The position numbers were made by a program, and so were the translations under genes. From Candolleomyces eurysporus (lineage: Eukaryota > Basidiomycota > Agaricomycetes > Agaricales > Psathyrellaceae): a DNA stretch of 34,181 nt. The stretch is from the NCBI GenBank assembly GCA_027579435.1, contig JANBPK010000993.1, forward strand, positions 1 to 34,181, read 5' to 3'. Positions 21,434-33,450 of this stretch are shown piece after piece. How positions within the stretch are numbered: position 1 is the stretch's first letter; each line of letters opens with the position of its first letter. Below the pieces are notes generated by a model. It was not told the origin of the DNA. It was given only the letters and a program-made list of their open reading frames with translations, and made no database searches.

Positions 21434-23663
21434 TTAGTCATCATCCGAGATATTGATGATAACGTCATCATTGACATTGGCATTTTCATCGCTGTCGAGG
21501 ACCATTCGCGAACAGCTGGCAGTCACGAAAGGTGCTGTTGCTGCCTCAATCTTCGCCCAGTGGCCATCCTTCAATGTATCGATGTATCCGATATGCTTGT
21601 TGATGGTATCGATCCACGGACCACGTACGAAATTCGCCCGACTCTCAGCCAACACCCCATTGCTCCAAAACTTCAACGCACGCTCGAGCTAATGGAAAAC
21701 GACAGTTATCAGCGAAAAGAATAGGCAAACGCCAGCAGGGAAACATACGGAAGTGGCAGCAAATGCAAGGGCCCCAACGGGATGCCCATAGAAAGCATCG
21801 GTGTTCTCTACCTCGGTCTGGTGAACGGCGAAAACCTGGAGAAGGAGAGGAGCGCGATAAGCTCCTTTCTGTACAACAGTGATGAGAAAGAAGTAGTCCT
21901 TGCACAAAAAGGTATTGCATACCTCGTTTGCAGGGTCCTCATACACATACCGAAGGTTGCTGAGTTGGTCGCGCACAAACTGGCCTCGAGCCTCTTGGTT
22001 TCCGAATCCCGGCTGGCGAAAATGATCTGCAAGAATCTTCAGCGCAGCTTTGCCAATGCCACTGCGCCATGTTCGAATAGCTGCACTGGCCTGTAGCAAT
22101 AGTCAGGGGGATTTCATGACGATACAAGCCAGTCACTCACGACGTGCGCAACCTCAACCGAGAACTCAACCCCTTCCTCCCCGAAAACCTCGTCCCATGC
22201 GCTCTTGACTATAGCCTCAAAGAATGGGTTGCTGTTGATAGCGAAAGGGTCTGGCAGTGTAGATCCCCATGCCAAGACTATAGGCAGTGCTTCATCTCGC
22301 CAGCGAGCAACTCCGTTCTTGATACCATCTAGAGGTAAGTCCTTCGTTGAGTAGTTGTGCTTCTTTGGCACTGCTGAAGCTTTCAAGCTGGCGGATATCT
22401 TGCCCTTCTTCACGGAAAGGCCCATCTAGCACAGTAGTCAGCTGGGTTCAACATGATTCTCACAGCGAGATCATCACCTTTGATGTCCCACCCTTCTGAG
22501 AGAGGGCAGTCGCCTTCAATTCTCGAGCAGATTTCACGATGGCTGGCGACTCATCATCAAGACTGTTGGACTGGGTGGGGGTGTCGTCAGCTTGACTCAG
22601 GGTTGGGTTGGGATTCGGCAGCCTGGCAGCATTGCTGTTTGTATTTCGAGAGGCTTTCGATTGGCGGATGGGAACAGTGTTGGTAGTAGTGGGGGTTGAC
22701 TCAGAAGTAACAGGGCAGGGTTTTGTGGGTGCTGGAGCCTGATCCCAGTGCTTCTTGAACCCTTCGAGCGCTGATTTCTTCCTAAACAGTCCATCGATCG
22801 ATTAGAAATCGACAGTTCAGACTCAGATTGACATTTCTTACTTTGCGCCAGCACCATCCTTTCTCTCTTTCACCACCATGTCGCTCTCTGTCTTATCCAT
22901 CCCATCTTTGATTTGCTTAGCTGGTACTGGAGCGACAGACTGCAGCTTGCGTTGCTTGTTAACCTGAGCTCGTAGTGCACCTTTGGTTTGCTATATGTGG
23001 TAAGTTAGCACGGCTGGTTTCCGAGTCGTCAAAGAACATGCAACTCACCTGCTCCTTCTTCTTCTGAGCTAAGGCAGCCTTTACCTTTTGATAGGCAGCC
23101 TTGAGCTCTTCTGCATCCTCAAGCCCATCCAGATCTTTGTCATCATCTTCACTTGGTGGGCAACAATCACCACCGGAGGGGTTGTCAAGTTGCCCGCCGC
23201 CGAGACCTAGTCCGTCAGAGTCGGTGTCCACAGGTATGTCGAGGCCACCTTCGCTTTCATTTCCAGGCTCATCGGTGTCCATAGGAATGTCCAGTGTTGC
23301 TTCGAAGGAAGGAGCAGGTTGGTAAGTGTCAAATGTAGGAATATCAGGATGCTCAGCACGAATCTGCGCCTCCCACTGCTCCTTTCGAATCCGATCTTCA
23401 ATGGCAGCAATAGCTTTAATGCCTGCTGCCTCTTGCTTCTCGAGCTGCTGAACTTGATTTGCCATGTCCTTCACCTTGGCAGTTTGCTTCTCTGCCATGG
23501 CACGTTGAATTTCGGCTCGAGAGCGCTTGGGTGGTGGCGCTGAAAGGGCTGGTTGGTTGGCAGAACGTGTTGTTCGGGCAGTAGAAGGAGAAGGCTCTAT
23601 GGATGGGTCGGCATTGCCAACACTTAGGCCACGCTTCGAACGCCGGACTGGAGCAGAGGCCAT
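21434..23663 (-). CDS. Plavaka companion protein, function unknown (intact, 7 exons, 631 aa)
   Basis: Seven exons with consistent phases: 23663-23049, 22990-22842, 22781-22478, 22425-22141, 22090-21923, 21868-21749, 21688-21434; all introns have GT-AG ends and none contains a needed codon. The first ~200 residues are basic then acidic (RRSKRGLSV at the start, PPKRSRAEIQRAMAEKQ, a likely coiled coil to about residue 110, then an Asp/Glu-rich stretch ending KKKEQ). The middle is Ser/Thr/Pro-rich. The C-terminal ~270 residues form a globular module (RWRDEALPIVLAWGS, FAINSNPFFEAIVKSAWDEV, YVYEDPANE, GAYRAPLLLQVFAVHQTEV, FYGHPVGALAFAATS). This module is a recurrent mushroom family I recognise as accompanying Plavaka transposases; its biochemical role is not known to me. 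It ends VIINISDDD, resembling a SUMO-interacting motif. An in-frame ATG at 23717 is an alternative start. Confidence 0.8.
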
Positions 23664-23895
23664 GGCTCGAAAGAATGGGATGGAGGATAAAGGTAAGCAA
23701 GGATGGTTGATTATCATTCGCTATCTAACCCCCAAATTTTCACAGGTCACAAGAACACCAGGCATTGCAACCGGCGTGGTTGCGTGTGACCAAAAATCGA
23801 GTCCACAATTTCAAATTTCAACATAGGAGCTACTTTGTATCACCACCCACTGGCATTGTGTTGTAGCTTACTCCCAGCATGGAAAGACAAAGCAT
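23664..23895. promoter_or_regulatory. Divergent promoter region between the two Plavaka genes
   Basis: These ~230 bp separate the companion ATG (23663, minus) from the transposase ATG (23896, plus), so they should drive both. No clear TATA box is assignable. The start of the transposase is uncertain, because the frame is open a little upstream (…GKTKH before MRDIHRGL) and a further upstream exon is possible. Confidence 0.4.
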
Positions 23896-26800
23896 ATGCG
23901 CGATATTCACCGTGGCCTCACTGGTCATCGTCTTCCAGCTACTGCCCCCACTCGAGTTCACCTGTCTGTCTCTCCTGAGCCAAATGAAGACTACTGGGAA
24001 GACGAAGAAGGTTTTGAACATCCACCAGCATGGGACGATGGTAACAACGAACCAGAAAGGCCAAGACAGGAAACGCCTGTGCCCTCAACGACAAAAAGAC
24101 TGCACCCCTATCTTACAGGTATGTACTCCATCGTATAGTGCCTATCCTCGTGTCATCCGATTTCCTTATCATGCGTTATAGCTGACCCATGCACAGCAGA
24201 CAGACAGCCTCTCCCTCCTGGAGCACCCGCCTCACCCTACAGTGCTTGTGATGCCAACGACTGGACACCTTTTGAAGATGATCTCCAGTTCCTCATCGCT
24301 GATTTCCTCTACCGCCAAGAAGAAATGCCCCAAGGCAACATCAACATTCTTCTTCACCTTTGGGGACTGTCGTTGATGAAGTACGGTGCCACCCATGGTC
24401 CTTTCGACAACTACCAACATANTTTTTGACACCATTGATGAAATCGAGCAAGGCGACGCACCCTGGATGTGTATGACGGTATCCCTGAATGAGGATTTGG
24501 ATGAGAGTGCACCGAGCTGGAAGAAGAAGGAGTATGAGGTGTGGTACCGTGATCCCGACATCGTTCTTTCAAATATGCTTTCAAATCCGGACTTCAACGA
24601 CCAATTCGATTACCAGCCATATGTTGAACTTGACGAAAAGCAGCAACGTCGATTTAGTGACTTTATGTCTGCAAACGCTGCTTGGAATCATGCGGTATGC
24701 TCTGGCTCCATACTTTTTCACTGATTCTCATATCTGACTATGAAACAGACGCGTATTTTTGAAGAAGACAATACCACACGAGGAGCCACACATATTCCTC
24801 TCATTCTTGGGAGTGACAAGACAACGGTTTCGGTCGCAACTGGCGACACCGAATATCACCCACTATACCTATCAATTGGTAATGTTCACAATACTGTTCG
24901 TCGTGGACACCGAAATGCAGTGATCCCCATAGCATTTTTGGCGATACCCAAAGGTATGACTTGTCTAACATCCCCTTCAATCTTTACTGAGATGAAAATG
25001 GACAGCTGAACGAAAGTACGACAATGATGCTGACTTTCGACGCTTCAAACGCCAGCTCTATCATTCCTCAATCTCTGCAGTGTTCTCGAGCATCAAGCCT
25101 TATATGTCAACACCCATCGTCCGACTGTGCCCAGATGGCCATTACCGCCGAGTCATCTATGATTTTGCAGCGTTCATTGCAGATTACCCAGAGCAAGTAA
25201 TGCTAGCGGGGACGGTGCAAGGATGGTGTCCCAAGTAAGTCAATCTATCATTGTTTTTTGCGTGGTTATATCACAACTGTGCCTTTCAGATGCACTGCTC
25301 TGCCGTCAAATATTGATGGTGCCGCGGGTCCAAGAACAAACAGCTTGCTAGACAGCCTGCTCGAGATTGACATTCTTACATATCAGAAGCTGTGGGACGA
25401 GTATGGGTTTGATACGAGTGTCATCGTGCGTCATTTTACTGTTCCACGCAAACTCAATATCTGACCATTAGGTTCATGTAGCCCTTCACCCGAGACTTCC
25501 CTAGTGCCGACATTTATGAGATGCTCTCATCAGATCTCCTTCATCAAGTTATCAAAGGGATGTTGAAGGATCACCTCATCACCTGGGTTGAGGAGTTCCT
25601 TTCTTTAACGTATGAAAAATCCGAGGCCAACCAAATTATGGACGAAATCGATCGCAGGTGAGCATAATGCCATTTATTTTTTTATGCAACAATGATGCTC
25701 ATTCAATTTGCCAGCTTAGCAGCAGTACCCCCGTTTTCTGGCCTGCGCCGCTTCAAGCAAGGTCAAAGGTTTAAACAGTGGACTGGGGATGACTCGAAAG
25801 CGTTAATGAAGGTGTGTCGCTAATCTTTATTCTTGTTTACCTCCTGCTCATTCCTTATAGATTTATCTATCCGCCATTAAAGGCCTTGTGCCACCAGAAA
25901 TTGTGAAATGCTTTGCAGCATTTCTTGATTTCTGCTATCTTGTTCGCCGGAATGACATCGACACCAGCACTCTCACAAAGATTCAAAATTCTCTTCAACA
26001 ATTCCACCTCCATCGCGAGATCTTTCGTCAGTCAGGGGTTCGCGAAGACGGGTTCTTGTTGCCACGCCAACATTCACTCATACACTACTGCGACAACATA
26101 CGGAATTTTGGTGCACCCAATGGTCTGTGTTCATCGATTACCGAGTCCCGCCATATCACTGCTGTCAAGAAACCCTGGCGTCGATCGAATCGCTACGAAG
26201 CTCTCGGACAGATGCTTCTCATCAACCAGTGTTTGGACAAGCTAGCGGCTGCTCGCAGCTACTTTATAGCTCGTAATATGCTTCAACCAGACCGTTATCC
26301 AACACTAGCAGCTCTTCAAGTCCCCGAGAATGAGGTCAATCAGGAAAACGATCATGGGGTGGATGAAGACGAGGACGGTGCAACGAATGAGAGGGTGCTG
26401 GCAGATGTAAAACTTGCCCGGACTGCTCATACGTCGCAATTCTTTCATTTTGTACTCGACTAACAGTGGCACCCACTACAGATCATGTGTCTCCTGATCC
26501 TTTTGCTGTTGCCAAAGAACTCGAGCTCCCTATCTTCCCTGACATGCTCCGCACATTCCTCTACGAACAACTTGGAACAACAATTGAAGACAACCCAGAC
26601 CACGATGAAGATGACGACATTTTTGGCCTATCTCTCACCTATTTCATCATTTCGGTCAGCGGTAGCCACCTTCTTTGCCCCCAGTGACATCTGTGGAATG
26701 CGAGGGATGCGTTGTGAGTGGATACGATGTACTTCATCCTGGAGAAACAGCGGCCCAAGATATGACTGTGTCTATCTTGTAGAGGATGACTCGAAACCGG

Positions 26801-27162
26801 GATTCCGTGGGATGAATGTTGTTCGGCTAAAAGCTCTGCTTTCTTTCACTTATGAAGGCACTGAGTATCCGTGTGCCGTGGTTGAATGGTTCAGAAAGGT
26901 TGGACGCTCACCAGACCCTGAGACAGGGATGTGGATCGTCACCCCAGACATGTCGAGTGGCGAGCGTGATGTCACCGTCATTCATATCGACAGTATTCTT
27001 CGTGCTGCTCACCTTCTTCCTGTATATGGATCCCAGTATCCTCTTATTCCCCCTGATTTCAACCATGCTCTTTCCCTCGACGTGTTTAATGCATACTATG
27101 TTAACAAGTACATAGACCACCATGCTAATGAGATCGCNTTTTTGAGCCCAAAAATTGTCTAA
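23896..27162 (+). CDS. Plavaka-family transposase (multi-exon, with frame breaks)
   Basis: DDE-type transposase expected to cut and paste the surrounding element. Exons in phase: 23896-24118, 24197-24694, 24749-24953, 25006-25234, 25290-25425, 25482-25657, 25715-25811, 25861 onward. Recognisable blocks: HLSVSPEPNEDYW, DWTPFEDDLQFLIADFLYRQ, PLILGSDKTTVSVATGDTEY, CPDGHYRRVIYDFAAFIADY, GWCPKC, DLLHQVIKGMLKDHLITWVE, ITESRHITAVKKPWRRSNR. Probable catalytic acids are the Asp of GSDKTT, the Asp of SSDLLHQ and the Glu of TESRH (by analogy with the family). The C-terminal domain (SAVATFFAPSD, RYDCVY, EGTEYPCAVVEWF, YYVNKYIDHHANEI) is complete to the TAA at 27160-27162. Breaks: one extra base at the N near 24422, an in-frame stop at 26461-26463, and another shift near 26650. 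Activity is therefore doubtful unless these are uncalled introns or sequence errors. Confidence 0.82.
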
Positions 27163-27335
27163 TTATTCTCCAAAATTTACGCTGATCCTGCATGGTGCAT
27201 TTGTGTTGCATGGCCAAGTTGTGGGAGAGGTGGCGAGCGTGGCGAGCGTGGAGCAGACCGTCGATTGTGAGGCGTGGATGCGGTGATGCCACAAATCAGG
27301 CACATCACACGGCATTCCACGGCCACACGCGCTCA
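27163..27335. other. Right subterminal region of the Plavaka element
   Basis: Non-coding, with a tandem GGCGAGCGTGGCGAGCGTGG near 27230-27250, then GTCGATTGTGAGGCGTGG and CACGGCCACACGCGC. These echo, in inverted orientation, motifs near the left end. Confidence 0.45.
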
Positions 27336-27349
27336 GCCTTTTGCTGATG
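27336..27349 (-). repeat. Right terminal inverted repeat of the Plavaka element
   Basis: GCCTTTTGCTGATG, the exact inverse of the left end. It is followed by TG, then ATGGATCGATC, which continues the interrupted host sequence. Confidence 0.88.
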
Positions 27350-27856
27350 TGATGGATCGATCAGCTTAGCTGCCCTCGCTCTCTTCACCAGTCTCGAAAC
27401 ATTGGCAACGGATTTCGAGTCCGAGAGACGGACGTGCATCGGGAGCCCCGAGGTAGTAGAGTTTCGAAATCTCCAGACGCTTCATCTAACAGCTATATTC
27501 GTACCCCTGCTCTCTTACGCTTGGACGTATGGTGATGCCAACGAAGGAGATATATTTGGAATATTTTCCCCTGATTCATCTCACGACACCTGAAAGTTCT
27601 CGAAATCATTGACCTCAGCTGGTTCTGCTCTCCGCAGCATGGAATGATACGTCCATTCGCGAGTTCGCGAAGAAGAGAACACGCCGACGATTGCCTCAAA
27701 AGTCCGATAGTCAATCACGGTCCACCCCACTTGCTTGAGAGTTGCTCGGTCAAACCAGTCCAGATTGTTAGAGAGCTAAGAAAGGACGTAGTGTCGGTTG
27801 ATATCAACTATCCAGAGCTTGACTGCACGCATCTCCTCGACATCTATAATTATTAA
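27350..27856 (+). pseudogene. F-box/LRR-like gene remnant, 3' part (copy 2, right of the Plavaka insertion)
   Basis: It continues the host gene interrupted at 21046. The frame DFESERRTCIGSPEVVEFRN followed by LQTLHLTAI (about 27408-27490) looks like one leucine-rich-repeat strand, as in mushroom F-box/LRR proteins. An intron-like segment near 27580-27640 is followed by an open C-terminal run (HADDCLKSPIVNHGPPHLLE, then VQIVRELRKD, VDINYPELDCTHLLDIYNY) ending with TAA at about 27854. It parallels 14296-14812. It is better preserved at the C-terminus than copy 1 but severed from its 5' part by the transposon. Confidence 0.4.
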
Positions 27857-30448
<2,592 letters not shown>

Positions 30449-30450
30449 TA

Positions 30451-30474
30451 CAGGGGTTGACCGGTCCTTTGAAC
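30451..30474 (+). repeat. Left terminal inverted repeat of the 705-bp element
   Basis: 24 bp beginning CAGGGGTTGACCGGTCC, with a TA immediately 5'. It differs from the inverted right end at positions 18 and 21. Confidence 0.78.
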
Positions 30475-31131
30475 GCCATCACTCCTTTAAACAGTGGCCA
30501 NTTTTTTATGCTCAGCTGGTCAAAACAGCCAGTTTTTTGGTACTACAATTTCGTTTGATACCTCATCTACCATAAATAAGAGCCAGAAAGCCACTAACAG
30601 TTCTCGTCAAGATGTAGGCACCAGATCATTGTTGATTTTCAGGAAATCTCAGATGGGCCGAGGCGACTATTGTGGTATTTTCAGATATGCCAAAGGAAAA
30701 TCACATCTATTTTTGAGGCCTAGAAATACACATGGACTATGTCAAAGTATTTAGCGTGTTAGATTGAGAGCACAGTACCCTAATGGTACTTGAATCAATC
30801 CGGGGGGTGTGGTTGATGAGCGTGACAGCTGGATTACTGCGTGTATCAAATCTAGTATTCAAATCTTGGATTCCACTAGTCGCTGATGTTACGCAATATA
30901 AGTGGTTTCTAGTCTGTCACACCCATCAGTCGTGGGTCACACTGTTCAGAGGAACCGTTTTGAGCGAAATTTGACATGAGGTCATTCAGGCTAACTTTAT
31001 GGAAAGGATAGGCAGCTTCCCGTGTCCAAAATTTTATCCAGAGCTGCTGAGATAGTCTGTTCTATGATTAGAGCCTTATATTTCCAGAGAGCTTGAAGAA
31101 TAAAATTTAAAAAAGCCAAAGGTGACTAGCT

Positions 31132-31155
31132 GTTTAACGGACCGGTCAACCCCTG
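31132..31155 (-). repeat. Right terminal inverted repeat of the 705-bp element
   Basis: 24 bp ending GGACCGGTCAACCCCTG, followed by TA at 31156-31157. Confidence 0.78.
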
Positions 31156-31666
31156 TACGTGTGTTCGCACGAGCTGGCTCACCGACCCAAAATGGCACAA
31201 GGCGGGGAGTGGTTCTTTAAGCGCCCGTCGCAATCGCTGGGATTGGTCTAATCACTGCTGCCAAAGGACAGTGTATGCAGCCCCTCAAGTGCATTGTGAT
31301 CACCTCATCCTTGGGAGTGGGAAGTGTGTGTTCGGCTTCCGCTACATGGTGCCAGGAGCCGGACCATAAAGTAGGGATGAACTTGAGGAAGCGCTTATCC
31401 TTACATAATGTAACGGTGTACACAGCTCAGGCTTCGAGTTCAATTGGAGCGCTGGACTGTGACATGGAATTCAATTCATGGTTCATTATGGTTTGAAAAG
31501 ACAAGCCGACAAAAGTGGTTCGCTAATTCAATGTATCAGACATATCTTTGGCATCTCTCACACCGAATTTCGCATGTCCAAGATAATCGATAATCAATCA
31601 ATCATTGTCCAAAAAAGAACGCCCAGGCGAGTAAAGGATAGCTGGAAGAAAGTCGGCGTCTCGAGA
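31156..31666. other. Intergenic region, nothing recognised
   Basis: No exon, RNA gene or repeat that I recognise. It is not related to the array by eye. The last part probably contains the 3' UTR of the minus-strand HMCES gene. Confidence 0.5.
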
Positions 31667-33209
31667 TCAACTTTTCTTGAAAAACGAAGTTATCTTCGCT
31701 GAGTTTCCCGGCTTGACGCTGTTAGACTTGCTCGCCTTCTAGTTTGATACGAAATGGAGGAAGACCAGGTTATTAGAAGTTTGACACGACAGTCACGATA
31801 TGGTACTGGGTACATTATTGAATGATGGCTCACCTTGGGCGAACTCGGTGCAGCCGTCTTGCTTTTGGTTTTAGATGCTTTGGGAGACTGCCAAAACAAT
31901 GAGCGACCATTGGGAAGAAAGGCGGATATTGGTCGTATCTACCTTTGGCACCTTATTAACAGGCGGTGGAGAATTTGGGGCCGCTTTGGGTTTCTTCGCC
32001 TTGGGCTCGCTCACGACTTGGATCTCTTCAATGTCGTCCTGACTCAAGTCAATCGGAATAGGGCTTCTGGCTCTCTTGCCCTTTGCGGGCGACGACGAAG
32101 AGGATTCATATTGCTGAGAACTCAATTTCAACTCCTGAGTACTCGACTCCAAGTCGTGACTCGAGTCTTGAGAATGAGAAAAACTACTTGACTCGGTCGC
32201 TTTCTGCTTCTGTTTTGCAAACATAGCCTGAATTCCATCCTTACGTGTTGCCACAGGCTCGATGAAAGTCGGCGACTCGTTGCCTATTTTTCCTACCTCC
32301 TTGGGGACTTGATAACTGCTCACCACATTTATAATCAGTGACTGTGCGGCAAGAGTACAGTCTGACTCACCATTCCAGAGGTACAGATGCGTCATGATAG
32401 GGCTGAAGCACCATGTCACTGAGTTCTTTCGTCCAGGTCTGGGAGCTGGTGTCGAGCCATTTGTCCAACGCAGCTTTGTCGGTCAAAAAGACAGGCTGGC
32501 GATCGTGTAGCCAAGAGAACTCCTTGTTGGCGTCAGTGGTCACGATGGTGAACGTCCAAATTGTACGACCTGACATGGTCGATACTCAGTGTATTGGCTC
32601 CATTAAGACAAGATGTACATACCGTCAATGACCGCGGAGTCGTACAAACCAGCCATCAGAAGAAGGCTCCCGTCCTTTCGTTTCATGAAATGAGGCAATT
32701 TGTCCTTGCCTTTGGTCAACCACTCATAATACCTAGCCAACTCAGGACGATTAGCTTCAACAAACCGGACGGCTCATTATGTGGATAAATATTCACCCTT
32801 GACAAGGAACCGCGCATCTCTTCCTTCCTTTGATACTTCCCCACATTCCTCCACCCTCCGCAAGGTTCTCTCCCCGGGCATTGATTGTATTTAGAGTGTT
32901 GTCTTCAACCTTGCTCCAATTAGGGACCAAGCCCCACTTCATAGTTTGCATAATCAAGCTCGGTTCCCCGTCATCTCTGGCTTGTCCGCGAGAGGGCCCA
33001 GGGTCACGACGACGAACTACTGGAGCCTGGGTTCGAGGAGCAATGTTATATCGGGGCACAAAGTCATCTTCGCCCTCCCACTCATCAACATTCGCGTTAT
33101 TTCCGCGCAATTCGCGAATTTCCCGTCGCTAAAGAGTGAAGGTGGTCAGGATAGGCCATAGAAAATTTTCAGAACATACATTGGCGCGTAAAGCGAAGCG
33201 GCCGCACAT
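31667..33209 (-). CDS. HMCES/SRAP family abasic-site DNA-protein crosslink protein (389 aa)
   Basis: Members of the SRAP family (YedK in bacteria, HMCES in eukaryotes) bind abasic sites in single-stranded DNA at replication forks through a thiazolidine link to Cys2. Seven exons in phase: 33209-33180, 33128-32797, 32732-32623, 32569-32371, 32315-31943, 31887-31834, 31738-31667. The protein begins MCGRFALRAN, giving the required Cys2 after Met removal. Other active-site elements: YNIAPRTQAPVV (about 37-48), Asn93 in TINARGE, Glu124 in GYYEW and His179 in WLHDRQP. YQVPKEVGKIGNESPTFIEP closes the domain. The C-terminal third is Ser/Lys-rich and ends AKITSFFKKS, a PIP-box-like sequence (Ile382, Phe385, Phe386; Ser in place of Gln) on its own exon, suggesting PCNA contact. 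An intact single-copy gene, divergent from the TAF-like gene. Confidence 0.92.
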
Positions 33210-33450
33210 CCTGATTTTCACCAGCAAGCAAGTCGTTAGTTCAGCGCGTACTACGTAGGTCAAGCGATGGTGGGAGTCAGAAACAAGCCCCGTCCGCGTC
33301 TGAGTTAGAAGTCGCGCTGCCAGTAGGCACACCGTGGGAAATTTCTCCGTTCACCGCTTCCAGTTGACGTGCTCCTCGCCACCACAGTCAAGCAGCCGCA
33401 GACGTTCCTGTCTACGGTGGCCAGCTCGCTAGCTTCAAGACGAGAAAGAC
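33210..33450. promoter_or_regulatory. Divergent promoter region between the HMCES and TAF-like genes
   Basis: 241 bp separate the two start codons, so promoter and leaders of both genes must lie here unless a non-coding first exon overlaps. No distinct TATA box stands out. No binding site is assigned. Confidence 0.5.

Larger units (their letters stand above)
21047..27349. mobile_element. Complete Plavaka-superfamily DNA transposon (6303 bp)
   Basis: The element is delimited by perfect 14-bp inverted terminal repeats, CATCAGCAAAAGGC at 21047-21060 and its reverse complement at 27336-27349, flanked by TG on both sides (21045-21046, 27350-27351). The related sequence at 14281-14310 (GGGGTGACCGTGATGGATCGG) is the uninterrupted site with a single TG at 14295-14296, which fixes the ends. 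Similarity beyond the 14 bp is partial (GTGTGG, CCGTGG). Subterminal GCGTGG/CCACGC and TCGATTGTG motifs recur at both ends. It carries two divergent genes: a transposase (+) and a companion protein (-). Plavaka elements are DDE transposons of basidiomycetes (family knowledge). Confidence 0.88.
30451..31155. mobile_element. Short inverted-repeat element with TA duplication (705 bp, MITE-like)
   Basis: The left end CAGGGGTTGACCGGTCC (from 30451) and the inverted right end (to 31155) match at 22 of 24 positions, and both are bordered by TA (30449-30450, 31156-31157). These are hallmarks of Tc1/mariner/pogo-type elements. The interior has no credible coding capacity (short unrelated frames only), so it depends on a transposase elsewhere. 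It lies exactly where similarity to the NLR array ends. Confidence 0.75.

Noticed and set aside
23101..23543. Plus-strand Ser-rich frames opposite the first exon of the Plavaka companion
   Set aside because: Antisense of a strongly biased Asp/Glu-coding region; compositional artefact.
30451..31155. Solo LTR of a retrotransposon
   Set aside because: The ends are long inverted repeats with TA borders, not TG...CA termini with a 4-6 bp duplication.
31160..31660. tRNA or other small RNA gene
   Set aside because: No cloverleaf-compatible arrangement or A/B box pair could be recognised by eye.
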